A stretch of 64,000 nucleotides of DNA, taken from the NCBI GenBank assembly GCA_012518115.1, contig JAAYTD010000029.1:17876-81875 (forward strand), in the 5' to 3' direction. How positions within the stretch are numbered: position 1 is the stretch's first letter; each line of letters starts with the position of its first letter. Below the pieces are notes generated by a model. It made no database searches. It saw only the letters and a list, made by a program, of their open reading frames with translations, and was not told where the DNA came from. Of this stretch, positions 29,036 through 37,297 are shown in pieces. This DNA comes from Ignavibacteria bacterium (GTDB taxonomy: Bacteria; Bacteroidota; Ignavibacteria; Kapaibacteriales; UBA2268). The translations under genes and the position numbers were made by a program.

Positions 29036-31351
29036 TTATCTTCTCGGAGGTTGCCTTTTTGGTGTTTGTTGTTGCTGTCTACCTGGTGGTATTCTTAACC
29101 CTGTTGACGGCGTATAATCAACACTAAACATAATTTCCGTATCCATTTTCGAAGTTTTTGAATTAGTTGGGTGCTTAGCAGTAACAGATATCGGAATTGT
29201 TACCATACCTTGCGCTGATTTTACATTCACGCCTGAATTTTTGGTTATTTCCATTTCTATCATATAGCCCGTTTCAGCATCACCACCTACTATTTCAGGT
29301 TGACTTGTAACAGAATATCCATTTATATCTATATTTGCATCTCTTAAAGAAGGCTCGGATAATGTAGATTTTGCGTTTTTATCATCTAAACCTGTACTTG
29401 GTCCAAGAATAGAAACTCCTGAAATTTCGATTTTAATTTTATTACCTGATTGCGTATATTTTGGCGCCAAATCAAAAGCTAGTATAGCTGGATCTTCTAA
29501 TTTAATATCAGCTTCCGAAGAATAAAGCGGTATTTCTTGATAAGTATAAGGTTGTACCCATACAAGATTTACTTTTATTTTATTATTTTTAGCCAAACAT
29601 TCTATATTGTCATCTCTAGTAATTTGATAGCCATTTATAGATTTAGGAGTTTCACCATCAAATGAAACATAAGTTTTAAATTGACTAGCAGAAATATCAT
29701 TTTGAGAGTTTGGCAACATCTCAACCGCAACTTTACTACCGTAATTAGCTCTTCTTGCTAATCTATCTGTAGTTCTCCTTTCATCAACAATTCCTGCTTC
29801 ATAAACATATAAAGTGTCGTAAACAACTTCTGACTTACCTGATATCTCATGCGTATACTCCATTATATACTTTCCTGCAGGCAATTCCTGATTTACCGTT
29901 CCTATTAAAGTATACTTTTTATCTCGTTCAGGATTTAGTTGATGAGGTGGTAGAGCAAATGTGACAGATGCACTATTTCCTAAAATTCTACCAGTAATTC
30001 TATTATTTCCTTTATAAGGTCCGGCTTCTATTTCGAAAGTATGTTTAGCATTTGTAAAACATCTATCGTCAGTAAGTGTAGAAATATAAGGTCTTGCAGT
30101 ACTAGGTTTTGCAGTTTGAACACGTATATTTATATCAAAATTACCTCTGTTTTGATCAAAATTCACCGATTGACCAGGACTTACTAATTTTGCTATATAG
30201 CTATAAAGTCTTAATTTTCCTATCAAATCAGCTGCATCAGGTTCGTTTTGAACTAATTTCATTGCTTCTTCAATACTAGCGTCAAATTTACGCGATGCCT
30301 CTAAAGTGTTTACTTTTGATTGAGCAACAAGTGCATCTATATCTTCAAGAGCATCTAATTGTGTATGTCGTCTTTTTAGTTCTCTGGCAACTTTTTTAAG
30401 ATCGCGAACTGATAATTGTACTGTTCCTATATTAACCATAGCATCGTCAGATACTTCAGAAGCTTTACCTTCTAAAGATGCAACACCTAATATTCTATTT
30501 GTTTGAGAAGCAAAACGTAATTTATAAATACCTGCCTTACTTCTATCGCTAGGTTCAAAATTCACAATAAATGCACGTTTTTGAGCTCCAGTTGTAAACT
30601 GTTTAGCAGCTTCCCTAGTTCTAAAATCAGAATAGTAGAACGCTGAATCTTCACTCATTCCACGAGGAACAGAACCATTTCCTACTCTTCTAACAGGCTT
30701 ATAAATAGGTTCAAAATCAAGAGTACTTTGCAGAGAAGCTACATCAAGTTTATTATAAGCAGCATCCTTATCAAATTGAAGTTTATAAGCACCGACAAAC
30801 TGCCAAGGCTCACCATTAGGACCAGGGAAACTCTGACCACTTTCAAAAGTCATAAAATCTATATCATTATTCCTTATGTATTCATCTGTCTGGAAAGTTG
30901 GCATAGAATCCGTAGTTTGAGAAGGAATATAAAATATTTGATATTCTAAATCTTCTACATTTGCAAGAGAAAGTAGTGTCGCAATTCTTTCGTCATATTC
31001 TTTTGAAGTCTCTCCCTCTCTTTTCTTTACATCTAAAGTTACATCTGTCACGCCAACTTCTATCAAGTATTCACGCGATGTCTTTAGTTCCGATCCAAAA
31101 ATTTCTTTAATTGTTGCCATATCTGCTTCTGCAGGCAACGTAATTTCATCTTGTGGCTTTGTGTTTATACTTTCCGAGCCTGAACCGGAATACAATTGCG
31201 AAAGAATACTTTCAACGATTTTCATCGTTTCATTATTCTGTTTCTGCAAATGCTCCTCTGCTTCATCTCGTTCAACGATAATGATCAGCAGCTCAAGCAA
31301 TACAGCGAGATACAACACGAAATAGACTTTAGCTACTCCACCTTTAGACAT
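29036..31351 (-). CDS. Inner-membrane-anchored large periplasmic protein (GldM-like)
   Basis: 771 residues. A single N-terminal helix (YFVLYLAVLLELLIIIVER, about 10-28) carries Glu20 inside the membrane. A long periplasmic part follows, first helical (residues 30-100 and 300-370), then several beta domains (about 380-760), with a Pro/Gln/Arg-rich tail. One N-terminal helix plus stacked beta domains is the plan of GldM/PorM, the shaft of the T9SS motor, and T9SS substrates are present in this window. However, the usual KxxPRQKMINLMYLV start is absent and no gldL or gldK is adjacent. It could be a diverged GldM or a separate envelope-spanning protein. It leads an operon with two outer-membrane proteins. 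Confidence 0.5.
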   Translation of the reverse strand: MSKGGVAKVYFVLYLAVLLELLIIIVERDEAEEHLQKQNNETMKIVESILSQLYSGSGSESINTKPQDEITLPAEADMATIKEIFGSELKTSREYLIEVGVTDVTLDVKKREGETSKEYDERIATLLSLANVEDLEYQIFYIPSQTTDSMPTFQTDEYIRNNDIDFMTFESGQSFPGPNGEPWQFVGAYKLQFDKDAAYNKLDVASLQSTLDFEPIYKPVRRVGNGSVPRGMSEDSAFYYSDFRTREAAKQFTTGAQKRAFIVNFEPSDRSKAGIYKLRFASQTNRILGVASLEGKASEVSDDAMVNIGTVQLSVRDLKKVARELKRRHTQLDALEDIDALVAQSKVNTLEASRKFDASIEEAMKLVQNEPDAADLIGKLRLYSYIAKLVSPGQSVNFDQNRGNFDINIRVQTAKPSTARPYISTLTDDRCFTNAKHTFEIEAGPYKGNNRITGRILGNSASVTFALPPHQLNPERDKKYTLIGTVNQELPAGKYIMEYTHEISGKSEVVYDTLYVYEAGIVDERRTTDRLARRANYGSKVAVEMLPNSQNDISASQFKTYVSFDGETPKSINGYQITRDDNIECLAKNNKIKVNLVWVQPYTYQEIPLYSSEADIKLEDPAILAFDLAPKYTQSGNKIKIEISGVSILGPSTGLDDKNAKSTLSEPSLRDANIDINGYSVTSQPEIVGGDAETGYMIEMEITKNSGVNVKSAQGMVTIPISVTAKHPTNSKTSKMDTEIMFSVDYTPSTGLRIPPGRQQQQTPKRQPPRR

Positions 31352-31436
31352 ATAGTTAAACCCTCCAACGACATTAAGTCGATAAAAATATTAAAATTTG
31401 TTTCTAAATCAATAATAAAATATAGTGAATTCAAAG

Positions 31437-31472
31437 TTGTTTATACTTAAAATATACTAAAAGTATAAACAA
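31437..31472. promoter_or_regulatory. Perfect 12-bp inverted repeat upstream of the GldM-like operon
   Basis: TTGTTTATACTT (31437-31448) is repeated exactly in reverse complement at 31461-31472, with a 12-base spacer. It lies about 86 bases before the start of the leftward GldM-like operon. No T run follows on either strand, so it is more likely an operator or an mRNA leader structure than a terminator. The rest of the 520-base gap is A/T-rich with no further gene that I can support. Confidence 0.4.
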
Positions 31473-31813
31473 TATTATGCACAAAAAACAATTTTTCTCT
31501 TTTTCATATTTTACGAAAAAGATAAATATATTAGTTTTTTTTTAATTTACAAAGAAAAAAAAATTAAAAACCTCAAAGTATTTAAAAAAAACGACAAATA
31601 TGAAACTTCATAGTGTTTTTGTAGTATTTTTTTAATGCAAAATGTAATATTTTAAACAATAATTTAGTAAATTATATTTTGTCAATATAGAATTTTACTT
31701 GGCTAAAACACAGAGTATTGCAAAATATTACGATAAAAAAACATCTTTTTCTTTTTCATTCATTTTCTTTTCTTTTAATTGATTAATATAACTATCTTTT
31801 GCTAATAAATTTA

Positions 31814-31865
31814 TATATTTGCTAAAATTTTTTGTTTTTTTTCAATATTTAACTTTTTATCTTTG
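31814..31865 (+). promoter_or_regulatory. Candidate promoters of the PAS-murF-rlmN unit
   Basis: Two exact TAnnTTTG boxes occur: TATATTTG (31814-31821) and TATCTTTG (31858-31865). The second has a TTTG at 31831-31834, but with a spacing of 23. The first would give a leader of about 45 bases to the ATG at 31873; the second would leave almost none. A TTG start that some callers would pick lies inside the first box. Confidence 0.4.
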
Positions 31866-31872
31866 TTTAATT

Positions 31873-32199
31873 ATGCTCGAAACCTACTTGAAATCCATTG
31901 ATGTTGCTATCACAATTTGCGATATTAACCTTAATATTGTATATATGAACGAAAAATCTAAAGCAACTTTTCCTAATGCAAATATAGGCGATTCATTAAT
32001 AGATTGCCATAAAGAAAGTTCAATTTTGTTAATGAAAAAATTAATAACTGAAGCTAAATCAAACTCTTACTCTATAGAAAAGAATGGAGTAAAAAAAATT
32101 ATTCATCAAACACCTTGGATAGAAAACGACAAAATATCTGGCTTGATTGAATTTTCTATCGTCGTTCCTTTAGAAATGTCACATTTTAAAAGAGATTAA
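31873..32199 (+). CDS. Small single-domain PAS protein
   Basis: 108 residues from the preferred ATG. The sequence matches a stand-alone PAS fold: MLETYLKSIDVAITICDINLNIVYMNEKSKA is the usual opening (split here: AITICDINLN, IVYMNEKSKATF), followed by NIGDSLIDCHKESS and a terminal strand ISGLIEFSIVVPLE. PAS domains bind cofactors or partner proteins; no output domain is attached, so it would act by binding. It ends 2 bases before murF, so it is translationally linked to cell-wall synthesis. Confidence 0.7.
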   Translation: MLETYLKSIDVAITICDINLNIVYMNEKSKATFPNANIGDSLIDCHKESSILLMKKLITEAKSNSYSIEKNGVKKIIHQTPWIENDKISGLIEFSIVVPLEMSHFKRD

Positions 32200-32201
32200 T
32201 T

Positions 32202-33596
32202 ATGAAAAATACAGCAACTTTTACTTTGTTAGAACTTAAATCCGCTCTCACTGCAATTGATTTTATAAATTTTGGAAATGAACTCAATGTTTCAGGCGTT
32301 TCAACAGATTCTCGCACTTTAGAAAAAAACAATATTTTTATTGCACTAAAAGGCGAAGTATTTGACGGACATGATAGTCTTACAGACGCATTCAAAAAGG
32401 AAGCTAGTGCAGCTATTATTTCAGAAAATTGGTTCAAAAATCATAAAAATAATATAGATTTTCCAGCGATAGTTGTAAAAGATACTTTAAAAGCACTTGC
32501 CGAACTCGCTTTTTTTCATAGAATTAGATTTAATTTCCCTGTAATAGCTGTAGCAGGTTCAAATGGAAAAACTTCAACAAAAGAGCTCATAGCATCAGTA
32601 TTATCTCAGCGCTATAAAGTTTTGAAAACTTATAAAAATTTAAATAATCAAATAGGTGTTCCACTAACAATGTTACAATTTGATAGTACACATCAAGCTG
32701 CTGTAGTAGAAATTGGAACAAATTCACCGGGTGAAATTTCATTACTCTCGGAGCTCCTAAAACCTGATTTAGGTGTTATAACTAATATCGGAAAAGAACA
32801 CTTAGAACAACTGATCGACCTCGAACAAGTTGAAATAGAAGAAACATTTCTATTCGGAAATTTAATGAAAACAGGTGGCGTTTGTTTTATTAATTGTGAT
32901 GACCAAAGACTAGCTAAGTATAAAAATATATTAAAGAACTCTATAACTTATGGAACAGATAAAAGTCAAAAAAATGATTTTAATGTAGAAATAGAGCTAA
33001 AAAACGATTTAAAACCAAGTCTATATTTTAACATAAATGATGAAAATTTTGTTGCTAACTTAAATGCTGTCGGATATGCTATTGCCCTAAATGCTACTGC
33101 TGCAATACCAATAGGAGCTTATCTCGGACTTACAGGCTCAGAAATTAAAGCTGGTTTAGAAGCTTATAGAGAAAATTCAACGGAACAATCATACGCTAGA
33201 ATGGCTTTGCAAAATATAGGAAAATTCCTTTTCTTAAATGACTGCTATAACGCAAATCCTGATTCTATGCTAATGTCTATAAAAACACTCTTGGCGTATA
33301 AACAAGCTAAAAAACATATTGCTATTTTAGGTGATATGTTTGAACTAGGCGAAGCAACGGAAGAAGAACATAGTAATGTTTTAGAAAATGCCTCTAATTC
33401 ACTTTATAAAGTATTAGTTACAGGAAAAAACATGGAACAAGCTGCACAAAAAAATAAGCGAAATAATATCATCTACTTTGAAACATTAGAAGAGATTGCA
33501 AATTATATGAAAAAATTAGATGATATTGAAAACACTGTGTTTTTACTTAAAGGCTCCAGAGGAATGAAAATGGAGAACATTTTTTTACATCTATAA
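32202..33596 (+). CDS. murF: UDP-MurNAc-tripeptide D-Ala-D-Ala ligase MurF
   Basis: 464 residues. MurF adds D-Ala-D-Ala to UDP-MurNAc-tripeptide, the last cytoplasmic step of the peptidoglycan precursor. The three Mur-ligase domains are present: the N-terminal substrate domain (STDSRTLEKNNIFIALKGEVFDGH split across residues 34-57), the ATP domain with AGSNGKTSTKE (about 118-128) and NIGKEHLE, and the C-terminal domain (LNDCYNANPDSMLMSIK, ILGDMFELG). Lengths and motifs are ordinary. It usually sits in the dcw cluster beside mraY and murD; here it is with a PAS gene and rlmN, 9 kb from mraZ-rsmH. Confidence 0.96.
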   Translation: MKNTATFTLLELKSALTAIDFINFGNELNVSGVSTDSRTLEKNNIFIALKGEVFDGHDSLTDAFKKEASAAIISENWFKNHKNNIDFPAIVVKDTLKALAELAFFHRIRFNFPVIAVAGSNGKTSTKELIASVLSQRYKVLKTYKNLNNQIGVPLTMLQFDSTHQAAVVEIGTNSPGEISLLSELLKPDLGVITNIGKEHLEQLIDLEQVEIEETFLFGNLMKTGGVCFINCDDQRLAKYKNILKNSITYGTDKSQKNDFNVEIELKNDLKPSLYFNINDENFVANLNAVGYAIALNATAAIPIGAYLGLTGSEIKAGLEAYRENSTEQSYARMALQNIGKFLFLNDCYNANPDSMLMSIKTLLAYKQAKKHIAILGDMFELGEATEEEHSNVLENASNSLYKVLVTGKNMEQAAQKNKRNNIIYFETLEEIANYMKKLDDIENTVFLLKGSRGMKMENIFLHL

Positions 33597-33605
33597 ATCT
33601 TATGT

Positions 33606-34655
33606 ATGAAGTTCATTAAAAATCTATCACTTAACGAATTAAATCAATACTTTGAACTATTAGAAGAAAAAAAATTTCGTACTAAGCAGCTATTAGAAGC
33701 GATCTATAAAAATAGAGTTAATAGCTTTGATGAAATATCTAATTTCCCTAAAGAACTACGACAAAAACTCAGCAATGATTTTTCGTTATCTTCTTTAGAA
33801 TTTGTAGATTATGTGCTATCTCAAGACAATTCTAAAAAAATTCTATACAAAGTAAAAAATTCTAATGATGATTTTGTTGAAACTATATTTTTGCCAAACT
33901 CCAAAAATTTATACACCGCTCCAATAAATACTTTATGTATTTCAACTATGTTAGGTTGCCCTATCAATTGTGCGTTTTGTGCTACTGCAAAACTAGGATT
34001 TAATAGAAATTTAACAATAAGTGAAATTCTTGACCAAATTTTACTTACTGAACAGATTTTTAATCAAAAAATAAACAATGTTGTTCTTATGGGAATGGGC
34101 GAACCTCTTCTAAATTATAACAATGTTTTGGAAGCTCTTAAAATATTAACCACATACAATATTATAAATCGTAAAAATATAACTTTATCTACCGTCGGTA
34201 TTCCGCAGAAAATCATACAGTTAGCTGATTCAGATATAAAAATTAAACTAGCGCTATCTTTACATTCACCTTTCGATGAAGTAAGAAAACAACTAATTCC
34301 TAACGCTTATAAACTAAATGAAATTTTTAAAGCTTTGGATTACTATTATAAAAAAACTAAGCTAGCTATTACCTTTGAATATATATTATTTAAAACAATA
34401 AATAATCGTGAAGAAGACATACAAAAATTAGTCAAATTATCGCGACGTTTTCCGTCAAAAATTAATATTATTCCTTTCAACGATATTTCTTTTACAGGTA
34501 CTTCTCAAAACTTTTCAGGAGCTAGTAACGACGAAATTAACTTGTTTGCAGAAAAGTTAAACAAAGAAAAAGTACTAGCTATTGTCCGAAATTCGCAAGG
34601 GCAAGACATTGCTGCCGCTTGCGGGCAACTTGCATATAATCTTCAAAAAAAATAA
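33606..34655 (+). CDS. rlmN: Dual-specificity 23S rRNA/tRNA adenine C2 methyltransferase RlmN
   Basis: A 349-residue radical SAM enzyme that methylates C2 of A2503 in 23S rRNA and A37 in some tRNAs. The iron-sulfur CxxxCxxC is GCPINCAFC (Cys118, Cys122, Cys125), GMGEPLLNY is the SAM-binding segment, and Cys339 in AAACGQLA is the methyl-carrying cysteine near the C-terminus. An N-terminal helical RNA-binding domain precedes the barrel. It begins 9 bases after murF and ends at a terminator. Confidence 0.96.
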   Translation: MKFIKNLSLNELNQYFELLEEKKFRTKQLLEAIYKNRVNSFDEISNFPKELRQKLSNDFSLSSLEFVDYVLSQDNSKKILYKVKNSNDDFVETIFLPNSKNLYTAPINTLCISTMLGCPINCAFCATAKLGFNRNLTISEILDQILLTEQIFNQKINNVVLMGMGEPLLNYNNVLEALKILTTYNIINRKNITLSTVGIPQKIIQLADSDIKIKLALSLHSPFDEVRKQLIPNAYKLNEIFKALDYYYKKTKLAITFEYILFKTINNREEDIQKLVKLSRRFPSKINIIPFNDISFTGTSQNFSGASNDEINLFAEKLNKEKVLAIVRNSQGQDIAAACGQLAYNLQKK

Positions 34656-34693
34656 AAAAACATTGCACAATTTTTACCTTGTACAATGTTTTT
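34654..34693 (+). terminator. Terminator of the PAS-murF-rlmN unit
   Basis: CATTGCACAA (34661-34670) and TTGTACAATG (34679-34688) form a 10-bp stem with one mismatch and an 8-nt loop, A-rich before and five T after. Its T run merges into a fragment of the dispersed repeat. Confidence 0.75.
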
Positions 34694-34712
34694 ATGTCTG
34701 AACTATGATTAA
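34687..34712. repeat. Fragment of the dispersed repeat (R6)
   Basis: Contains ATGTCTGAACTATGATT, the inner block shared with R1 (10400 region), R3 and, in diverged form, R4 and R5. Only about 25 bases are left. The remaining 190 bases before the methyltransferase stop show nothing else that I can name. Confidence 0.5.
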
Positions 34713-34909
34713 TCCCTAACTCCGTCTCTTTAGGTAGTCTATGTTTAATTTTTCCAATAGATCTCTTATTTTTTAGTTGTTTCAGTAGTATGCCACTGGT
34801 CACTGATTTTAATTTTGAATATGCTTTTAGAAATTTCTATAATGTCTTTTGGAGAATAATTGCTCAATAATTTTGCCTCTTTAATTTTTACGTATAGTTT
34901 ATAAATATA

Positions 34910-35887
34910 TTAGAACAAAGTTTGTACCTTGTTTCTATCTTCTAACCGCTTTTTTGCAATCGTAAAATAATCAACATCAAGTTCATAACCGATAAATTTT
35001 CTTTTTAGCTCTATACAAGCCAATCCTGTTGATCCGCTTCCCATAAAAGGGTCTAGAACAATTTGTTCATCAAATGTTGTTAGCTTTACTAAATGTTGCA
35101 TCAATTCAACTGGTTTTACTGTTGGATGGAAATTGAAGTATTCTTTACTTTGTCTAACTTTTGGTACTACAAAAAATTTATCATATCCATCTTCAAATTT
35201 ATCAGTTCTTAATATATTTGCCGGCACCCTACCTTTTTCGTGTGGATTATGTCCCACTTTACCTTCATTGTCATCATAAGGAAGTCTTGTTTCTTCAAAA
35301 TTTAACGCACCTGTACCATATTTAATTATATTTTGAGCTACATTTAAACCTTTTTCTAAAGGTTTTTGTATTAAAATTATCGGTTCGTATGCTGGTTTTA
35401 ATCCCAATCCTGCTCCATCATATTTTTTCCCTAACTCTGAACTTGGAGATAATTTATGTTTTTTTTCTACCTTGTAATTATCGGCACCATTTTTTTTATA
35501 TCCTTGAACGTATTTATATTCTCCAACTTTTTCACTTTCAATATTGAGCTCTGAATCTATTAACAACCCAACATTTCTACTTTTGGGCATTCCATTCAGA
35601 TAAGCCCAAAATAATACATCTTTAATCAAAAAACCACTGTCTTCTAAGTCAACCATTAATCTATGCATTAATCTAACGGAACTAAAGATCAACCCAAAAC
35701 CGCCCGGTTTAATTTTTTTTAAACTATTTTCCCATATTTCCTTATCTGGCAAATCCTTATCCCAATAATTATTTTGATATGAAATACCATAAGGCGGATC
35801 AGTTATTATTGAATCAATATAGTTATCTTCTATATCTTCTAATGAATATGAACTTTTATTATAAATTTGAAACATGTTAAACATCAT
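34910..35887 (-). CDS. DNA adenine methyltransferase (beta-class) of a type II-like system
   Basis: 325 residues. The catalytic motif IV ITDPPYG (Asp30-Gly34) comes first, and the SAM motif DPFMGSGST (279-287) is near the C-terminus, with a target-recognition region between; this order is the beta class. DPPY favours N6-adenine over N4-cytosine, where SPPY is more usual. The first ATG overlaps the endonuclease gene by 11 bases; Met5, one base past the endonuclease stop, could also be the start. The methylase is downstream of the nuclease on the same strand, so the pair is co-transcribed and coupled. Confidence 0.88.
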   Translation of the reverse strand: MMFNMFQIYNKSSYSLEDIEDNYIDSIITDPPYGISYQNNYWDKDLPDKEIWENSLKKIKPGGFGLIFSSVRLMHRLMVDLEDSGFLIKDVLFWAYLNGMPKSRNVGLLIDSELNIESEKVGEYKYVQGYKKNGADNYKVEKKHKLSPSSELGKKYDGAGLGLKPAYEPIILIQKPLEKGLNVAQNIIKYGTGALNFEETRLPYDDNEGKVGHNPHEKGRVPANILRTDKFEDGYDKFFVVPKVRQSKEYFNFHPTVKPVELMQHLVKLTTFDEQIVLDPFMGSGSTGLACIELKRKFIGYELDVDYFTIAKKRLEDRNKVQTLF

Positions 35888-36503
35888 TAATAGTTAAAAG
35901 ATCATCTATTGTTAAATATGTTGGTATATTTCTTTTATAGTTTACTAATAATTTATATACGAAATCCTTTTTTTTGTCTGGTGGAACAATAACTTTAAAA
36001 TTGTATTCCTGAATCATTTTTTCTATTCCTACACTTTGCGTCGAACGAGTACTTGTATTTGCAACTGCTTTAACTCTTTTTAATAAGTATTGTCCTAATT
36101 TTTTATGCTGTCCATAAACAATAAATTGTAAATCAGCTGCTCCCTTCCAAATTCCAACAGCCGTAAATAGTCTTTTATCACTAAAAGCCATAGCTTTTTC
36201 TTCATTAGTATCGTTCCATGTTCCGCCTAATCTTTTAGAAAAAATACTACACTGTTTAACTTCAAGAAATTTTCCAGTTTTTGAGTTTTTACAGTCAAAT
36301 CCATGCTTGTTAATATTTAACAAATCGTATCCTAAATAATTACCAACAATAGCATCTCTTATTTCATTAATTGTTGTGTCAGTATCATAAGATTGAAACT
36401 CATCTTGAAATTTCGTTAATTCTTCTAATGCAATAATTCCTTTAGTTTTAAAAGAATTTGGTATCGGTTTGTACTCACCTTTTTGAAAAATATCCATATT
36501 CAA
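35877..36503 (-). CDS. Probable type II restriction endonuclease
   Basis: 208 residues directly upstream of, and overlapping, a DNA methyltransferase. A candidate PD-(D/E)xK active site is HGFDCKN (Asp in the first strand) followed by FLEVKQ (Glu-x-Lys) about ten residues later; this spacing is typical. No membrane segment or signal peptide is present. Its role is inferred mainly from position and the nuclease motif. The recognition site cannot be read from the sequence. The pair is flanked by a dispersed-repeat fragment on one side and a palindrome cluster on the other, as expected of a mobile restriction cassette. Confidence 0.72.
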   Translation of the reverse strand: MNMDIFQKGEYKPIPNSFKTKGIIALEELTKFQDEFQSYDTDTTINEIRDAIVGNYLGYDLLNINKHGFDCKNSKTGKFLEVKQCSIFSKRLGGTWNDTNEEKAMAFSDKRLFTAVGIWKGAADLQFIVYGQHKKLGQYLLKRVKAVANTSTRSTQSVGIEKMIQEYNFKVIVPPDKKKDFVYKLLVNYKRNIPTYLTIDDLLTINDV

Positions 36504-36540
36504 ATAGTTAAAATAATTTAATTAATTGCAACATTTTTTT

Positions 36541-36654
36541 ATCCCGTTAGGGATAAAATGTTGGTAAAAAGTTCATCTTTCTTTATGTTTCGTCCCGTAT
36601 GGGACGAGATTAGTAGATTATATTTCTTTTACCGATATGTTGTACCTACGGTAC
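36541..36654. repeat. Cluster of three short palindromes
   Basis: ATCCC/GGGAT (36541-36554), TCGTCCC/GGGACGA (36590-36607) and GTACC/GGTAC (36642-36654) follow one another, separated by A/T-rich spacers. This looks like a dispersed intergenic palindrome family; single members with CCCTACGGG cores recur at 53830-53893. It lies between the restriction cassette and lspA, with no gene. Confidence 0.6.
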
Positions 36655-36688
36655 ATCTTTATGTTTTTATATTTCACTAAAACTTATC

Positions 36689-37291
36689 TTAATTTTCTAA
36701 TACTTTGTTTTTGTCTTTTTTAGGAAAAACTTCATTCCATTCCGGTAATTTATTATGTAAAATAACAAGTAGAATAACGCCACAAGTTACGCAACTGTCG
36801 GCTACATTAAAGACAGGAAAATGTGAATAATATTTTCCGAATAAATTAATATCGGGAATATCTACTAATATAAAATCAACAACTCGTCCATAAAATAAAG
36901 GCGCTTCTCCGAACAAAACTCCATAAAAATTTCTATCTATAGCATTACCAAACGCTCCTGCTAAAATTAAAGCTATAGCAAGTTTAATAAGATTGTTTTT
37001 ACTAACTTTACATAAAGAATGCAAATAGTAAGCTAGAGCTCCTGAAGCTATGAGCGAAAAAAGACTCAAAAAAATTTTGCCCCAACCAAAAGATATACCA
37101 AACGCCATACCTTCGTTTTCAATATAAGTTAATTGTAAAACATCACCGATAATTGGGATAACTTCACCGTAATACAAACCCGTATGTTCTATGCCACAAA
37201 AAGAAAATCCTTTTACAGCAAGTTTTGTACATTGATCTAATATAACTAACAAAAGTGCTATTATAAAAAATACTTTTGAATTGTTTTTCAT
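36689..37291 (-). CDS. lspA: Lipoprotein signal peptidase LspA
   Basis: A 200-residue, four-helix inner-membrane aspartyl protease that removes signal peptides from diacylated prolipoproteins. The catalytic aspartates are Asp119 in GNAIDR and Asp165 in FNVADS. The protein is longer than the E. coli form (164 residues) because of loops around residues 38-50 and 122-150, as often seen in Bacteroidota. It starts 6 bases after ettA on the same strand. A lipoprotein substrate (the PstS-like protein) is in the window. Confidence 0.95.
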   Translation of the reverse strand: MKNNSKVFFIIALLLVILDQCTKLAVKGFSFCGIEHTGLYYGEVIPIIGDVLQLTYIENEGMAFGISFGWGKIFLSLFSLIASGALAYYLHSLCKVSKNNLIKLAIALILAGAFGNAIDRNFYGVLFGEAPLFYGRVVDFILVDIPDINLFGKYYSHFPVFNVADSCVTCGVILLVILHNKLPEWNEVFPKKDKNKVLEN

Positions 37292-37297
37292 TACTTT

